Assembly (NCBI GenBank): GCA_023381645.1
Contig: JAMCRJ010000055.1
Span: 124,001-188,000, forward strand
Source: Gammaproteobacteria bacterium
GTDB lineage: Bacteria; Pseudomonadota; Gammaproteobacteria; Acidithiobacillales; Acidithiobacillaceae
Direction: 5' to 3'
Length of the DNA stretch: 64,000 nucleotides
Shown here: in pieces, positions 50,724 through 59,128 of the stretch
Layout: each line of letters starts with the position of its first letter
How positions within the stretch are numbered: position 1 is the first letter of the stretch
Made by a program: the position numbers and the translations under genes
The notes under the pieces: model-generated
Databases searched by the model: none
The model's input: the letters and a program-made list of their open reading frames with translations, nothing else
What the model was told of the DNA's origin: nothing

Positions 50724-51331
50724 AACATTCCCTTCGCCTTATCTTTAGACGGCCCCTTCCGCCACCGCCATAATCGCCGCACCAAAAAATACAGCGGACT
50801 CAGCAGCGCCAAAAATCCCATCGCCGCAAACACCGCATATGACCAAAACAACCAACCTCTGCGGCCTACCCGTTCGATCAACCGCTGTCCTCGCGCATAG
50901 CGGATTTTGGAGACCATCTCTGGCAATTTGCTGCGCAACGCCGAATTTCGCTCCAAAAGATCCCGGTATTTTTTTTGCTTGGCGATGAACGGCCACGAGT
51001 CGGTGGCTCTCTTTGCACAACGGTTCGATATCATCAGGTCAGATCCCAAAATCGAGGAGCTGTACCCAGAATCAGGGCCGTCCGCCAATGTATAATCCCT
51101 TCCCACCCTCTTCGAGTATCGCTCTGCAAGCTGGAAATCCTTGATGCCACGAGCACGATCGATATTCTGTACCGGCGAGCAGGTTTCGAAGTGGTCCGCA
51201 ATCGCGCCGCCTATATTGACCAAGGCCCATACGCCACCGATAGCACCCAACGCACTCGCGCTCGCGGTAACTGGCGCGCAGGCTATCGCGGTCGCAAACA
51301 AGATCGGGGCCACCCACCGGCAGGAAATCAC
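50720..51331 (-). CDS. Exported membrane-anchored protein, unknown
   Basis: This 203-residue protein starts at a GTG overlapping the upstream stop (GTGA), giving a signal peptide (APILFATAIACAPVTASA). A periplasmic helical part follows (FETCSPVQNIDRARGIKDFQ, KQKKYRDLLERNSALRSKLP), then a C-terminal membrane helix (FWSYAVFAAMGFLALLSPLY) and a basic tail. Family unknown. Confidence 0.7.
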   Translation of the reverse strand: MISCRWVAPILFATAIACAPVTASASALGAIGGVWALVNIGGAIADHFETCSPVQNIDRARGIKDFQLAERYSKRVGRDYTLADGPDSGYSSSILGSDLMISNRCAKRATDSWPFIAKQKKYRDLLERNSALRSKLPEMVSKIRYARGQRLIERVGRRGWLFWSYAVFAAMGFLALLSPLYFLVRRLWRWRKGPSKDKAKGML

Positions 51332-51672
51332 GGCTGCGTCTGCTTGCTGGGCTGGATGCACGCCTTTTCCGCCGCATAAGCCTCTCGCCAAGTGATCACG
51401 CGGCTAGGATCGGACAATAAATCAGCCACCTCAGAACAACCCGGATAGAAGCGGTGCAACCAGACCAGATGTGCCAGAGCCGAAGGCGTAATGCCGAAGT
51501 CCTGCCGAGCCAGTCCCCAAAAAGAGGAAGGCACCATGATCACAACGCCAAGGATAGCCACACCGACGCCAGCCGTTGCCGAACTCAACCAATGCGCACC
51601 GGCCCAGCCCAAAAGGAACACCATCCCCCCGGCCAGGAACCACCAACGATACGGACGCGGAAGGTGGCTCAT
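51328..51672 (-). CDS. Small membrane protein, unknown
   Basis: This 114-residue protein has two membrane helices (WWFLAGGMVFLLGWAGAHWL; AGVGVAILGVVIMVPSSFWG) and a soluble C-terminal part (HLVWLHRFYPGCSEVADLLS). The ATG overlaps the recD2 stop (ATGA), so it is coupled to the helicase gene. No family recognised. Confidence 0.65.
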   Translation of the reverse strand: MSHLPRPYRWWFLAGGMVFLLGWAGAHWLSSATAGVGVAILGVVIMVPSSFWGLARQDFGITPSALAHLVWLHRFYPGCSEVADLLSDPSRVITWREAYAAEKACIQPSKQTQP

Positions 51673-53813
51673 CCAGCGATCCTTTGGGCCAATAGCGTGT
51701 CCCGCTTCTCGATGCCGGACTTCTTGCACGCGATCTGCAGGGCCCTTTTCGTCGAGACCAGCAGCAGATGCTTCTCGGCCCGCGTCATGCCCGTGTAGAG
51801 CAGATTACGCTTGAGCATGACGAAATGCGCGGTAGTGGCCACCAGCGCCACCCCGGGGAACTGTCCGCCCTGGGATTTATGGATGGTCAGGCAATATGCA
51901 TGGTCCAGATCCCGCAGGTCCTCGTTGTCCTCATAGCGAACAACACGATCCTCGAAATCCACCACCAGGGCGGTTTCTTCGCCCTCCTCTATGGCCACCA
52001 CGGTACCCAGGTCGCCGTTATAGACATCCAGGTCGTAGTTGTTGCGCGTCTGGATCACCCAGTCACCCAGCCGGAACCGGCCCCGGTGCGGCTGCCCGGC
52101 ATCCGGGTTGAATGCCTCACGCAAGGCCTGGTTGAGCTTCAGCGTGCCCAGCGGGCCGTTCCGCATGGGCGCCAGCGCTTGCATGCGGGCACCCAATTCT
52201 CGCGACTCCTGGACGATGCGCTGCACCACCACCGCCGTTGCATCCGCACCTTCTTCGCTCTCTTCCCCAATGCATTCTGCATCCACGAACGGACAATCCG
52301 CCGAATCAGGATCCAGATTCGGCACGACGCCTTGGATGACCTGGGTGGCCATCACCGGAATTCCGGACCCGGCTTGCTGCCGGAAGATCTTGCTCAATCG
52401 GGCCACCGTGACCTTGCCGCAGGCAATGAGATCCGCCAGCACCTGCCCGGGGCCCACGGAGGGCAACTGATCCGGATCACCGACCAGCAGCACACGGGCA
52501 TGGGCTGGAATGGCGTCGAACAGCTTCCAGGCCAACTCCATATCCAACATGGAGACCTCGTCCACGATGATCCAGTCCGCTTCAATGGGATGATCACGAT
52601 TCCGCTCCGCCAGACCGCCCTTTTTCATTTCCAGCAACCGATGAATGGTCTTGGCCTCCATGCCCGTCGCTTCGTTCATGCGTTTTGCCGCGCGGCCGGT
52701 TGGGGCGCAAAGAGCGACCGTCATGCCGCTCGCCACTGCCGACTGCGCACAGGTTTTGAGCAGGGTGGTCTTTCCCATGCCAGGGCCGCCGGCCAGAATG
52801 GCCAGCCTGCGATCGCTAATCTGATTCAGAGCCTCGATTTGCGTTGGATCAGGAACGAATCCGGCGGGAAAACGCATCGTTTTCCTGGGTGCCGGGCCGG
52901 ACATGGCGCGAATCTTGGCGGCCAGAGAAATTTCCATTCTGGAAAGACGTACGCTGGCGAAGCGATTGGGCGCGCCAGGCTCGGTCGCAAGCTGCTGCGC
53001 TTCCTGCATCACCTGGATGCGCGCCACGATCTTTTCCTGGCTGACGCCCAGGAGTTCCTTGCAAAGGCTCAGCAACGTCGGTTCCGGAGTCCAGACATGG
53101 CCGTCTTCGGTGCGGGTTTGCAGGGTGTGCTCGATCCCCGCGTCCACCCGATAATCCGCATCGGCACGAATGCCCAGCTTGCCGGCGGCCTGGTCGGCCA
53201 ACGAGAACCCAATGCCGCGCACACGGATCAGGCGATAGGGATTGTTGCGCAGCCTGGCCACCAGCACCGCCGGCTGACCAGCAATAGCGGGGTGATCCTT
53301 GAACTGGCGCCACACCGCATTGGAGCGCTCCGGGCCAATCCCGACTTCCCGAAGGAATTGCATGATGATTCTGGTGGCGGACGCGATTTTCCAGCCCTCG
53401 ATGATCTTTTCGCGCTGCTTCTTGCCGATACCGGCTTCGATGATCCTCTCCGGATCCTTGTCCAATATTTCCAGCAACCCGGCGCCAAATGTCTTGACCA
53501 GCTTTTTCGCGGACACCTTGCCAATGCCCTTTACCGCCCCGCCCTCAAGCCAGGACAAAATGCTGTCGGCGCTCGTCGGTACGATTTCCAGAATGGAACG
53601 GGCTTTGAACTGGATTTCGTCCTTTCCTTTGCGCTTCTCCCAGATTCCCGCCGCCTCGATGTTGGCGCCCACCCGGGCCTGTTGCCACTCGCCGATGACA
53701 ATCTCGCGCTTGTTCGCACCCTTCGGCTGCACCTCGAAAATGCGAAAGGAATCCGCCTTACCGGAGAAGATAAGGCGGGTGACCTGGCCGATGAGCGTCT
53801 GCATTTCGGACAT
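51669..53813 (-). CDS. recD2: RecD2-like ATP-dependent DNA helicase
   Basis: This 714-residue SF1B helicase has an N-terminal domain with helix-hairpin-helix motifs (VKGIGKVSAKKLVKTFGAGL, IRVRGIGFSLADQAAGKLGI) as in RecD2. Walker A is ILAGGPGMGKTTLLKTC, Walker B ADWIIVDEVSMLDMEL, motif III LLVGDPDQLPSVGPG, and the C-terminal motif CLTIHKSQGGQFPGVAL. RecD2 unwinds 5' to 3'. On a conjugative element it could process transferred or replicating single strands. It is co-translated with the primase-like gene upstream (one-base overlap TAATG). Confidence 0.93.
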   Translation of the reverse strand: MSEMQTLIGQVTRLIFSGKADSFRIFEVQPKGANKREIVIGEWQQARVGANIEAAGIWEKRKGKDEIQFKARSILEIVPTSADSILSWLEGGAVKGIGKVSAKKLVKTFGAGLLEILDKDPERIIEAGIGKKQREKIIEGWKIASATRIIMQFLREVGIGPERSNAVWRQFKDHPAIAGQPAVLVARLRNNPYRLIRVRGIGFSLADQAAGKLGIRADADYRVDAGIEHTLQTRTEDGHVWTPEPTLLSLCKELLGVSQEKIVARIQVMQEAQQLATEPGAPNRFASVRLSRMEISLAAKIRAMSGPAPRKTMRFPAGFVPDPTQIEALNQISDRRLAILAGGPGMGKTTLLKTCAQSAVASGMTVALCAPTGRAAKRMNEATGMEAKTIHRLLEMKKGGLAERNRDHPIEADWIIVDEVSMLDMELAWKLFDAIPAHARVLLVGDPDQLPSVGPGQVLADLIACGKVTVARLSKIFRQQAGSGIPVMATQVIQGVVPNLDPDSADCPFVDAECIGEESEEGADATAVVVQRIVQESRELGARMQALAPMRNGPLGTLKLNQALREAFNPDAGQPHRGRFRLGDWVIQTRNNYDLDVYNGDLGTVVAIEEGEETALVVDFEDRVVRYEDNEDLRDLDHAYCLTIHKSQGGQFPGVALVATTAHFVMLKRNLLYTGMTRAEKHLLLVSTKRALQIACKKSGIEKRDTLLAQRIAG

Positions 53814-54256
53814 TACCGCCCTCCCGCTACGGATAAGGCGTCCGAAATCAGCGATTCCGCCTTGCGCAGCCGGTCGTAATGATGGGGTTTAATGGATCCG
53901 GAATGAATGATTTCCGACGCGATCAACATAACGGCCGTCGCTTCCTGGGACACGCCGGTCAAGGCGTCCCGGTAGTCAAAGGATTTGCGCAGCGAGCCAA
54001 CTCCACCGGTCTCCCCACGAAAATCTCTGGCGGAATCTTCAAACAGATCGGACATGGAAAGGTTTAATGCACTCACGATTTGTTCCACGGAACACCCCGC
54101 CCAACAGTGCATCAGCACTTTGCCATCCTCCGCCTCCCGTATGGAAAGCGAAGGATGGCGATCCTCGTGCGCAGGACAAATCGCCATCCATTTCCCAGGC
54201 CCGAATTTCCGGTACTTGGGAAGCCGGGATAACACCTTGTCCACACTGGCGGACAT
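53813..54256 (-). CDS. CHC2 zinc-finger primase-like protein
   Basis: This 147-residue protein has a DnaG-type zinc finger (WMAICPAHEDRHPSLSIREA, KVLMHCWAGCSVEQIVSALN) with Cys-x2-His and Cys-x3-Cys ligands, and no TOPRIM catalytic domain. Such stand-alone proteins occur in plasmids and ICEs next to helicases and help priming or DNA recognition. It forms a replication or repair pair with recD2. Confidence 0.88.
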   Translation of the reverse strand: MSASVDKVLSRLPKYRKFGPGKWMAICPAHEDRHPSLSIREAEDGKVLMHCWAGCSVEQIVSALNLSMSDLFEDSARDFRGETGGVGSLRKSFDYRDALTGVSQEATAVMLIASEIIHSGSIKPHHYDRLRKAESLISDALSVAGGR

Positions 54257-54259
54257 GGC

Positions 54260-54649
54260 TTAAATCAACCCGTGCAGCGACATGGCTTCCGTAGCTTTGT
54301 GATAATTTGGAAAGCTACGGGCCACACCAGAAGCGCAAGTAGTGCTGGCACGATCCAGCAAATCGCGCCAGACCTTCCTGGCATGCCGAGCCACGGTGCC
54401 AGAACCACGGGCCATCCAAACGATAGCCCGGACGACGGAAATGCTGATGGCCTCCGCCATCGCCACGATGCCGTCTGCGGCCTCTTCGATCTCACCACGA
54501 CGCCGCATGGCCTCATCAATCAGCCGAGTGATCTTGTGGACCGCAACACGATCCGCCTTGCCATCGAACTCGTTGGCAACGAACAGGCCCGTCTTGGTGA
54601 TGATCACCACCACGGCCAAAAAGCTGGAAAAACGGAAAATCTTGATCAT
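54260..54649 (-). CDS. Hypothetical protein with N-terminal membrane segment
   Basis: This 129-residue protein has one hydrophobic helix (FRFSSFLAVVVIITKTGLFV) followed by a helical soluble part (ITRLIDEAMRRRGEIEEAAD, VWRDLLDRASTTCASGVARS). It is 3 bp upstream of the primase-like gene and probably in its operon. Not recognised. Confidence 0.6.
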   Translation of the reverse strand: MIKIFRFSSFLAVVVIITKTGLFVANEFDGKADRVAVHKITRLIDEAMRRRGEIEEAADGIVAMAEAISISVVRAIVWMARGSGTVARHARKVWRDLLDRASTTCASGVARSFPNYHKATEAMSLHGLI

Positions 54650-54681
54650 ACGGCACCACCTTTTCTTTTACTTTCTGTGTG

Positions 54682-54843
54682 TTACGTCAACTTTGCGATC
54701 TCCATAAAGATCATCAACACCACGAAAACCAGAACCACTCCGGCGAACCCAACCCCTGCGGTCGCCGCCAACTCCCGGATCTTTTCCTGCGGCTTCCAGT
54801 GCAAGCGAATCAGGAACCAGCTTGCGGCAATCTTTTTCAACAT
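54682..54843 (-). CDS. Very small membrane protein at the head of the recD2 operon
   Basis: This 53-residue protein starts at ATG with GAGGTG 5 bp upstream: MLKKIAASWFLIRLHWKPQ..., then a single membrane helix (VGFAGVVLVFVVLMIFMEI). The promoter at 54867-54895 lies directly upstream, so it is the first gene of the operon leading to the primase-like and helicase genes. It was chosen over an overlapping frame of similar length because of its RBS and membrane composition. Confidence 0.65.
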   Translation of the reverse strand: MLKKIAASWFLIRLHWKPQEKIRELAATAGVGFAGVVLVFVVLMIFMEIAKLT

Positions 54844-54866
54844 AGCGCACCTCTATTCCGGTAATG

Positions 54867-54895
54867 ATTATAATATACTAGCTTGTGTCGGTCAA
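54867..54895 (-). promoter_or_regulatory. Sigma70 promoter with embedded TAGTATATT box
   Basis: On the minus strand TTGACC, 17 bp, TATAAT is a near-perfect promoter. The box TAGTATATT (54872-54880) lies in the spacer touching the -10. This arrangement suggests the box is an operator or activator site and not the -10 itself. Confidence 0.78.
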
Positions 54896-54917
54896 CCAAT
54901 ATCCACCCAATTTGCAA

Positions 54918-55047
54918 CAAAATCAGCCGCGCTCGTGGCGGCATATTGTCAATCCGCGCTTTTCCCAGCCGCACACATGGCGGCATACGCAATCCAAGGG
55001 ATCCACCATATATCGCACTATTCCCAGCCGCGCACCTGGCGGCATAC
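54918..55047 (-). repeat. CRISPR-repeat-like mini-array B (three repeats, 42 and 59 bp apart)
   Basis: Three units of the type CCAGCCGCGCACCTGGCGGC (plus CATAC) have matching bases at 54925, 54967 and 55026. The spacing (42, 59) repeats that of array A (41, 60). As in A, the copy nearest the promoter is degenerate. Each unit has GCCGC and GCGGC arms. The unit at 55026 is mirrored by a fourth, inverted copy. There are no cas genes. Confidence 0.6.
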
Positions 55048-55084
55048 ACGAGTGATCAAATCGTATGCCGCCAGGTGCGCGGCT
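55026..55084. repeat. Perfect 22 bp inverted repeat joining two array units head to head
   Basis: The arm 55026-55047 (AGCCGCGCACCTGGCGGCAT plus AC) pairs perfectly with 55063-55084 around a 15-base loop. It lies 16 bp after the SET gene stop. It could end that transcript, but there is no U run. Confidence 0.85.
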
Positions 55085-55100
55085 TGGAAGTGCTCGCACT

Positions 55101-55559
55101 TTACCGCACAGCGGCTGGCACCAGGTACCCGGAATACGGGGACTCGAAATAGCCACGCGGCAACGGTTCCAGCCGGTAATCCAGGAAGAACTCCCCCTCC
55201 GGCTCAATGTCCCGGCTGATCACCAAAGACAGCCCACCGCAAGACAGTGGCTCGATCCGAACATTGGTTTCCGTCGAGTGGTTGATATAGCTGTACTGAG
55301 TACGGAAAGGCCTGGCGAGCAACCGGTCTCCCGGCAGTGCATTCCATTCCATGAAAAAGAATCGGCGCATGCGGCCCAGGCCGGGGGCCAGCCGGGCCTG
55401 CAGCAGCTCGTATTCGTCGTGGGAAAGTACCTGTCCGCCCAGGTTTTCAACAAAAACGTTGTTAATACACCAGTTCTTTACGGCAAAAAGCCCAAAGCCA
55501 TGCACCGGGCTATTGCGTATCTCTGCCCCAGCGGACAGAACCTTGGTATTGGCGCGCAC
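55101..55559 (-). CDS. SET-domain protein (putative lysine methyltransferase)
   Basis: This 152-residue protein contains the minimal SET core: NSPVHGFGLFAVKNWCINNV (GxG region), TQYSYINHSTETNVRIEPL (NHS...N motif), and VISRDIEPEGEFFLDYRLEP (E...DY). SET proteins methylate lysines using S-adenosylmethionine. Bacterial examples are sporadic and often acquired. The start is GTG, inside the end of the split upstream gene. A role in modifying transfer or host proteins is only inference. Confidence 0.82.
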   Translation of the reverse strand: MRANTKVLSAGAEIRNSPVHGFGLFAVKNWCINNVFVENLGGQVLSHDEYELLQARLAPGLGRMRRFFFMEWNALPGDRLLARPFRTQYSYINHSTETNVRIEPLSCGGLSLVISRDIEPEGEFFLDYRLEPLPRGYFESPYSGYLVPAAVR

Positions 55560-55716
55560 GAACAGGAGATCCCGCGTCGCATCCCGCCGATGGTCCCGAT
55601 CGCGGTACCAAAGACCCGTCGCGCCGCGACCAGTCGATGCGGTACTCCTCCCCGGTCAGCGCCAGCATCTCCGTCAAAACCTGTAGCTGCACATCCCCGA
55701 CGATATCGAAAAGACG
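55510..55716 (-). pseudogene. 3' part of a small gene split by the 4.7 kb transposon
   Basis: The frame reads RLFDIVGDVQLQVLTEMLAL, TGEEYRIDWSRRDGSLVPRS and ends at 55510. Removing the transposon and one AGACG copy joins it in frame to the 5' part at 60455-60651 (…NHGHPDR + LFDIVGD…), giving a protein of about 137 residues. It overlaps the SET gene start by 50 bp, so the two were once coupled. Confidence 0.85.
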
Positions 55717-55744
55717 TGTTAACGGACAAAAAAGTATCATCCTG

Positions 55745-56118
55745 GATCAGCCGTATCCCATTGATTCTACGTTTTGAACAATTTCCACGTTTCATGAAGT
55801 ATCATCCTGAGTAGCCACCGCCTTTGCCGACCCTGTGATGGTGGACAATAAAGTTTCATCCTGGCGCCTAGGGACATCCCTTGTGCTTGCGCTACACCCA
55901 ATGACACATAAGCAGCGGAAGCTGACGCTCGCGTATCGTGGATAGTTATCCGCAAGCTTTTCTGCACATAGAAAACTAGACTGACGTATTGGCACGTAAC
56001 TGGCCACAATCCGGGGTTAGGTATTCATTTTTAATGGTGCGCAAAAATGTTCCACTGCCATACATTTACGGGCTATATATTAATCATTAAAATATTGAAT
56101 GGACAACCTCCCGTATTC
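55745..56118. other. Left-end region of the transposon, no gene
   Basis: It contains internal repeats of the terminal sequence (gaagtatcatcctgag near 55796, ggacaataaagtttcatcct near 55843), then sequence that becomes AT-rich. No credible gene was found. Confidence 0.6.
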
Positions 56119-57954
56119 TCAGGAAGGGGCTTGAACGTCTTTTATTGGTAACTTAATCAGATTAAATACTTGCTCAATACTTTCACAAAGATTCTCGCAG
56201 GCGAACATGTGCAATGTCCTTTTTGAATCACCAGTAGGATTAATAAGGTTTTCGCGCAAATATAGATAAAGATTATTCAATGGTTCATACTCATCTCTTA
56301 GTAGTTCCTTACGATTTTGAGATGTATTATACCTGTCCTTAATAACCCGATCAAATAAAAAAATAAATCTAGACGGAGCACTGTCAAACGATCGAACGAA
56401 TTCCTTATCGTCAATCAATGAGAAGAGAGGTTTCCTAGCCCATTCTGACGAGATTCCGAATATGGAAAAAACAATATCATCTGTGTATGAGTTTAAAATA
56501 TTTTCCCAAGCTTCTCTAGCATTTTGCCGTTCTACTTCAACCTTGACAGATTCTAATTTATCGTTTGCTATTTCTTTCAGTTGAGCAGCAACGCTGCATT
56601 GTACTCGCAGATTAGGAAAATTTAGTGGATTATTGAAGCTTTCTACCAGATTATCTGGGTTATTCACAATGATGTGCAGTAGGCATTTCTCGCTAATCTC
56701 TTTTAATTCAACAAGAGAAATACGTGAAACAATTTTCTTTTCAATAAAAAAACAAATATAATCAACGGCGCGCAATAACAGGATTATATCATTAATTTCT
56801 TCGTGCTCTAGAGAATATATCCATTCGTCTATAGCACAATCAAAATCTTCATTGCTCATTCTAGTGTAGTCAGACAGAAGAGACATTTTGTTGTCATTGT
56901 TATATCGCTCTGAAACGAACAAATTGTATTCGCCATCAATCAAATCAAAATCACAAACCCCATACATGGAGAGAGTTAGAGATGACTGTGATACAAACGG
57001 ATTGTTGTCACCCTGGAAATAGTCGCGATAAAAATTCTCCGCGTACTCAATATCTGAGCCTGAATCAATGTCTTCTGAATTCCTCTTTAAAAATAACAAT
57101 TCCAAGGGTTTTGGCGGTTGTTTAACGAACTTTTTCAGCTCTTCAGAATGTCCTCTGCTCAGCTCGCAATGGTATCCAACTAAACATTTCAGAGTGGCGT
57201 CAATAAAAGCATCAATATGGCTTAAACCGATTCTAGTTTGTAGAGTACCAACTGCATTTCGTAATGATTCTCGAGCAGCATGCAGCGTACGAATATTAGA
57301 TCCTTTCAAAATAAAAACATGCTCTAGATAATTTTTATTTCTAACAAGAATGGGATATATTTCTGGAAAATTACTCAGCGATTCATTTATAATTCCACTT
57401 ACCGCTTGTTCTGCATCTGCCTTATAACAAAGTGTAAACCTGACAACTTTCTCTTTTGTTGTTTCGTATTGGTCACGTTGTTCTGATTTAATCTTGCTTT
57501 CGTCGCAAATTAATATGACTTTTGTATGTTTATGTTCCGAGTAATTATTGATGACGCCAAAAATGCCTGTAATGTCTGTGCTTATCCGTTCAAAATCATC
57601 AAATACAATGACAATATTCTCTAGGCTGATATTAAGTTGTTGAACTGCAACATCGATATTTTCTCTTTTTAGCAAAATCTCAGCAACTGCTTTTGTTAAC
57701 TTGTATGTATTGGTCTCCCTGAAAGGGAATACTGAATTGAATACGCGGCCGTCGATATCTTTTGGGTCATCTATGCCATACAAGGAAACGTAGCCAAATT
57801 TCATTCCAGAACGTGTCACAATGTCCCGGATTTCATTTTTTGCGTAATGCGTTTTTCCGCTACCCCACTCTCCTGTGATCATTATTGAAAAGTCGGTGTG
57901 GCTCGCAGAGATGTATTCCTCCACTGCCTTCGATATTAATCGCGTACTCGGCAC
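56119..57954 (-). CDS. KAP-like P-loop NTPase, transposon cargo
   Basis: This 611-residue protein has Walker A SIMITGEWGSGKTHYAKNEI near residue 30 and Walker B NIVIVFDDFERISTD near residue 115, with a sensor-like KVILICDESKI. This resembles KAP/STAND-type NTPases; the rest is helical with no other recognised domain. The gene is strikingly AT-rich beside its GC-rich neighbours, so it was acquired recently. Such NTPases often belong to phage or plasmid defence loci (inference). The start is GTG with AGGAG upstream. Confidence 0.78.
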   Translation of the reverse strand: MPSTRLISKAVEEYISASHTDFSIMITGEWGSGKTHYAKNEIRDIVTRSGMKFGYVSLYGIDDPKDIDGRVFNSVFPFRETNTYKLTKAVAEILLKRENIDVAVQQLNISLENIVIVFDDFERISTDITGIFGVINNYSEHKHTKVILICDESKIKSEQRDQYETTKEKVVRFTLCYKADAEQAVSGIINESLSNFPEIYPILVRNKNYLEHVFILKGSNIRTLHAARESLRNAVGTLQTRIGLSHIDAFIDATLKCLVGYHCELSRGHSEELKKFVKQPPKPLELLFLKRNSEDIDSGSDIEYAENFYRDYFQGDNNPFVSQSSLTLSMYGVCDFDLIDGEYNLFVSERYNNDNKMSLLSDYTRMSNEDFDCAIDEWIYSLEHEEINDIILLLRAVDYICFFIEKKIVSRISLVELKEISEKCLLHIIVNNPDNLVESFNNPLNFPNLRVQCSVAAQLKEIANDKLESVKVEVERQNAREAWENILNSYTDDIVFSIFGISSEWARKPLFSLIDDKEFVRSFDSAPSRFIFLFDRVIKDRYNTSQNRKELLRDEYEPLNNLYLYLRENLINPTGDSKRTLHMFACENLCESIEQVFNLIKLPIKDVQAPS

Positions 57955-58214
57955 ATTAATGCTCCTGTTGTTTACAGCATTTTAAATATATCAGATTTGA
58001 GAATAATTTCTCCGTTCTGATGAATATCTATGTAAGGTCGGTTGCCCGTCTCCACTGGATGTCCGGAATCAGTCTTTACCGATGCCGGGTCTACTATCCT
58101 GAGCCGACTTCGGTGCCTACACGTCCCCGCGACGTCGTCCCCTATCGCAAATCCCTTAGAGCTGAGTCAGATCGGCTGCAATGGATCCACCATACTCGAC
58201 TGTAGGGTTAGAAT
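57955..58214. other. Gap between the two cargo genes
   Basis: The part next to the NTPase is AT-rich; the part from about 58030 is GC-richer. A 61-codon plus-strand frame here lacks a clear RBS and is not supported. The composition break suggests an old junction. Confidence 0.4.
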
Positions 58215-59045
58215 TCACGGGTTCAGCCACTGGCGGTCAGGAGCGCAGATTATTCTGGCATCAAGATATGCCATGTCCATCGTAAGAATGGTGCGAACCA
58301 TGTATTTCATACGGGTAGCGTCCTTTTCGGCAACTAAGGCAACGTCAGCGGCGTTGTCATCCGTGATACTCAAAGGAAGTAGCAACTGGACGCGCTCGTT
58401 ATACCAGTGAGGAACGGCGAGTTTGTAATTGCGCTTTAATCGCTCCTTGAGTTGCCGCACAGCTCCTTCGACCGCATTTCTGGCCAGGGTGGGATTCGAT
58501 TGCAGTACATCAGGCAGGCGGTCCTTGTTATCATTAAGAATATGCTTATAGTCCACCTCAAGTTCATATCGGTGGTCAAAGACCAACTCACCAGGATCAT
58601 CAATATAGGTAGCGATATCCGGAAGAGGCTCGAAATCTCTGACCTTGTCCGAATAGGCGTCGAAGTAGCCGAAGAGTGTCCAATCTGGTTGTGACTTCTC
58701 TGTCGCCGTACTGTTTCGATAGAACGTTGCGAATATGTCCTTCCCTTCTGGCGTTTGCAGTCCAGTGTTAATGCATGCGCGAGTATTGTCAGAGGAGTAC
58801 TTGATTTTGTTCTGCTGCTGTAGGCGAATGAATGTGTAGTTGAGGTAGCTTGCGATGATGGGAAAACTCACTCCAGACTTCCTAAATTCTGGTCGGTGAA
58901 AATCCCAATCCTCGGCTTTGGCTTTCACTGCGAGTTTCTGAACGGGCGTTTCCCAAGTTTCACCGATTTCATTTCGCCATCCAAAATGGGCGAATATCGT
59001 TCGTGGATCTTGATCCTTGAATCGTCGAAGCAAGCTTTCGTACAT
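58215..59045 (-). CDS. DUF3825-type protein, transposon cargo
   Basis: This 276-residue soluble protein has features of DUF3825 proteins: RTIFAHFGWRNEIGETWETP, PIIASYLNYTFIRLQQQNKI, NTGLQTPEGKDIFATFYRN and PHWYNERVQLLLPLSI. This family is often fused to or beside RNA-binding OST-HTH domains; its activity is unknown to me. CAGGAG precedes the ATG. It shares the transposon with the NTPase and the membrane protein but not an obvious operon. Confidence 0.78.
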   Translation of the reverse strand: MYESLLRRFKDQDPRTIFAHFGWRNEIGETWETPVQKLAVKAKAEDWDFHRPEFRKSGVSFPIIASYLNYTFIRLQQQNKIKYSSDNTRACINTGLQTPEGKDIFATFYRNSTATEKSQPDWTLFGYFDAYSDKVRDFEPLPDIATYIDDPGELVFDHRYELEVDYKHILNDNKDRLPDVLQSNPTLARNAVEGAVRQLKERLKRNYKLAVPHWYNERVQLLLPLSITDDNAADVALVAEKDATRMKYMVRTILTMDMAYLDARIICAPDRQWLNP

Positions 59046-59128
59046 CGATATCTCCTGATGTTTTTATGATTTATAACGTCCGAATTTTGTGGCAGCCGTA
59101 GGCTGTTCGCTGGAATGCGATGTTAGGT

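Noticed and set aside
51768..53879. 703-codon open frame on the plus strand
   Set aside because: It is exactly antisense to the RecD2 helicase, whose motifs are all intact; the antisense frame is His/Arg/Gly-rich with no domain.
54668..54850. 60-codon minus frame at the recD2 operon head
   Set aside because: The overlapping 53-codon frame has a better RBS and a membrane helix, and this one reads as its shadow.
54872..54880. TAGTATATT as a plain -10 element
   Set aside because: At 54872 a consensus -10 (TATAAT) with TTGACC lies beside the box, and the box occurs in both orientations, so it is not simply the -10, although in some copies it may contribute TATACT.
43467..55047. Full CRISPR-Cas locus
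   Set aside because: Only three units per cluster, uneven first spacing and no cas gene; reported as CRISPR-like repeats only.
58020..58205. 61-codon plus frame between the cargo genes
   Set aside because: No RBS or recognisable feature; probably chance.
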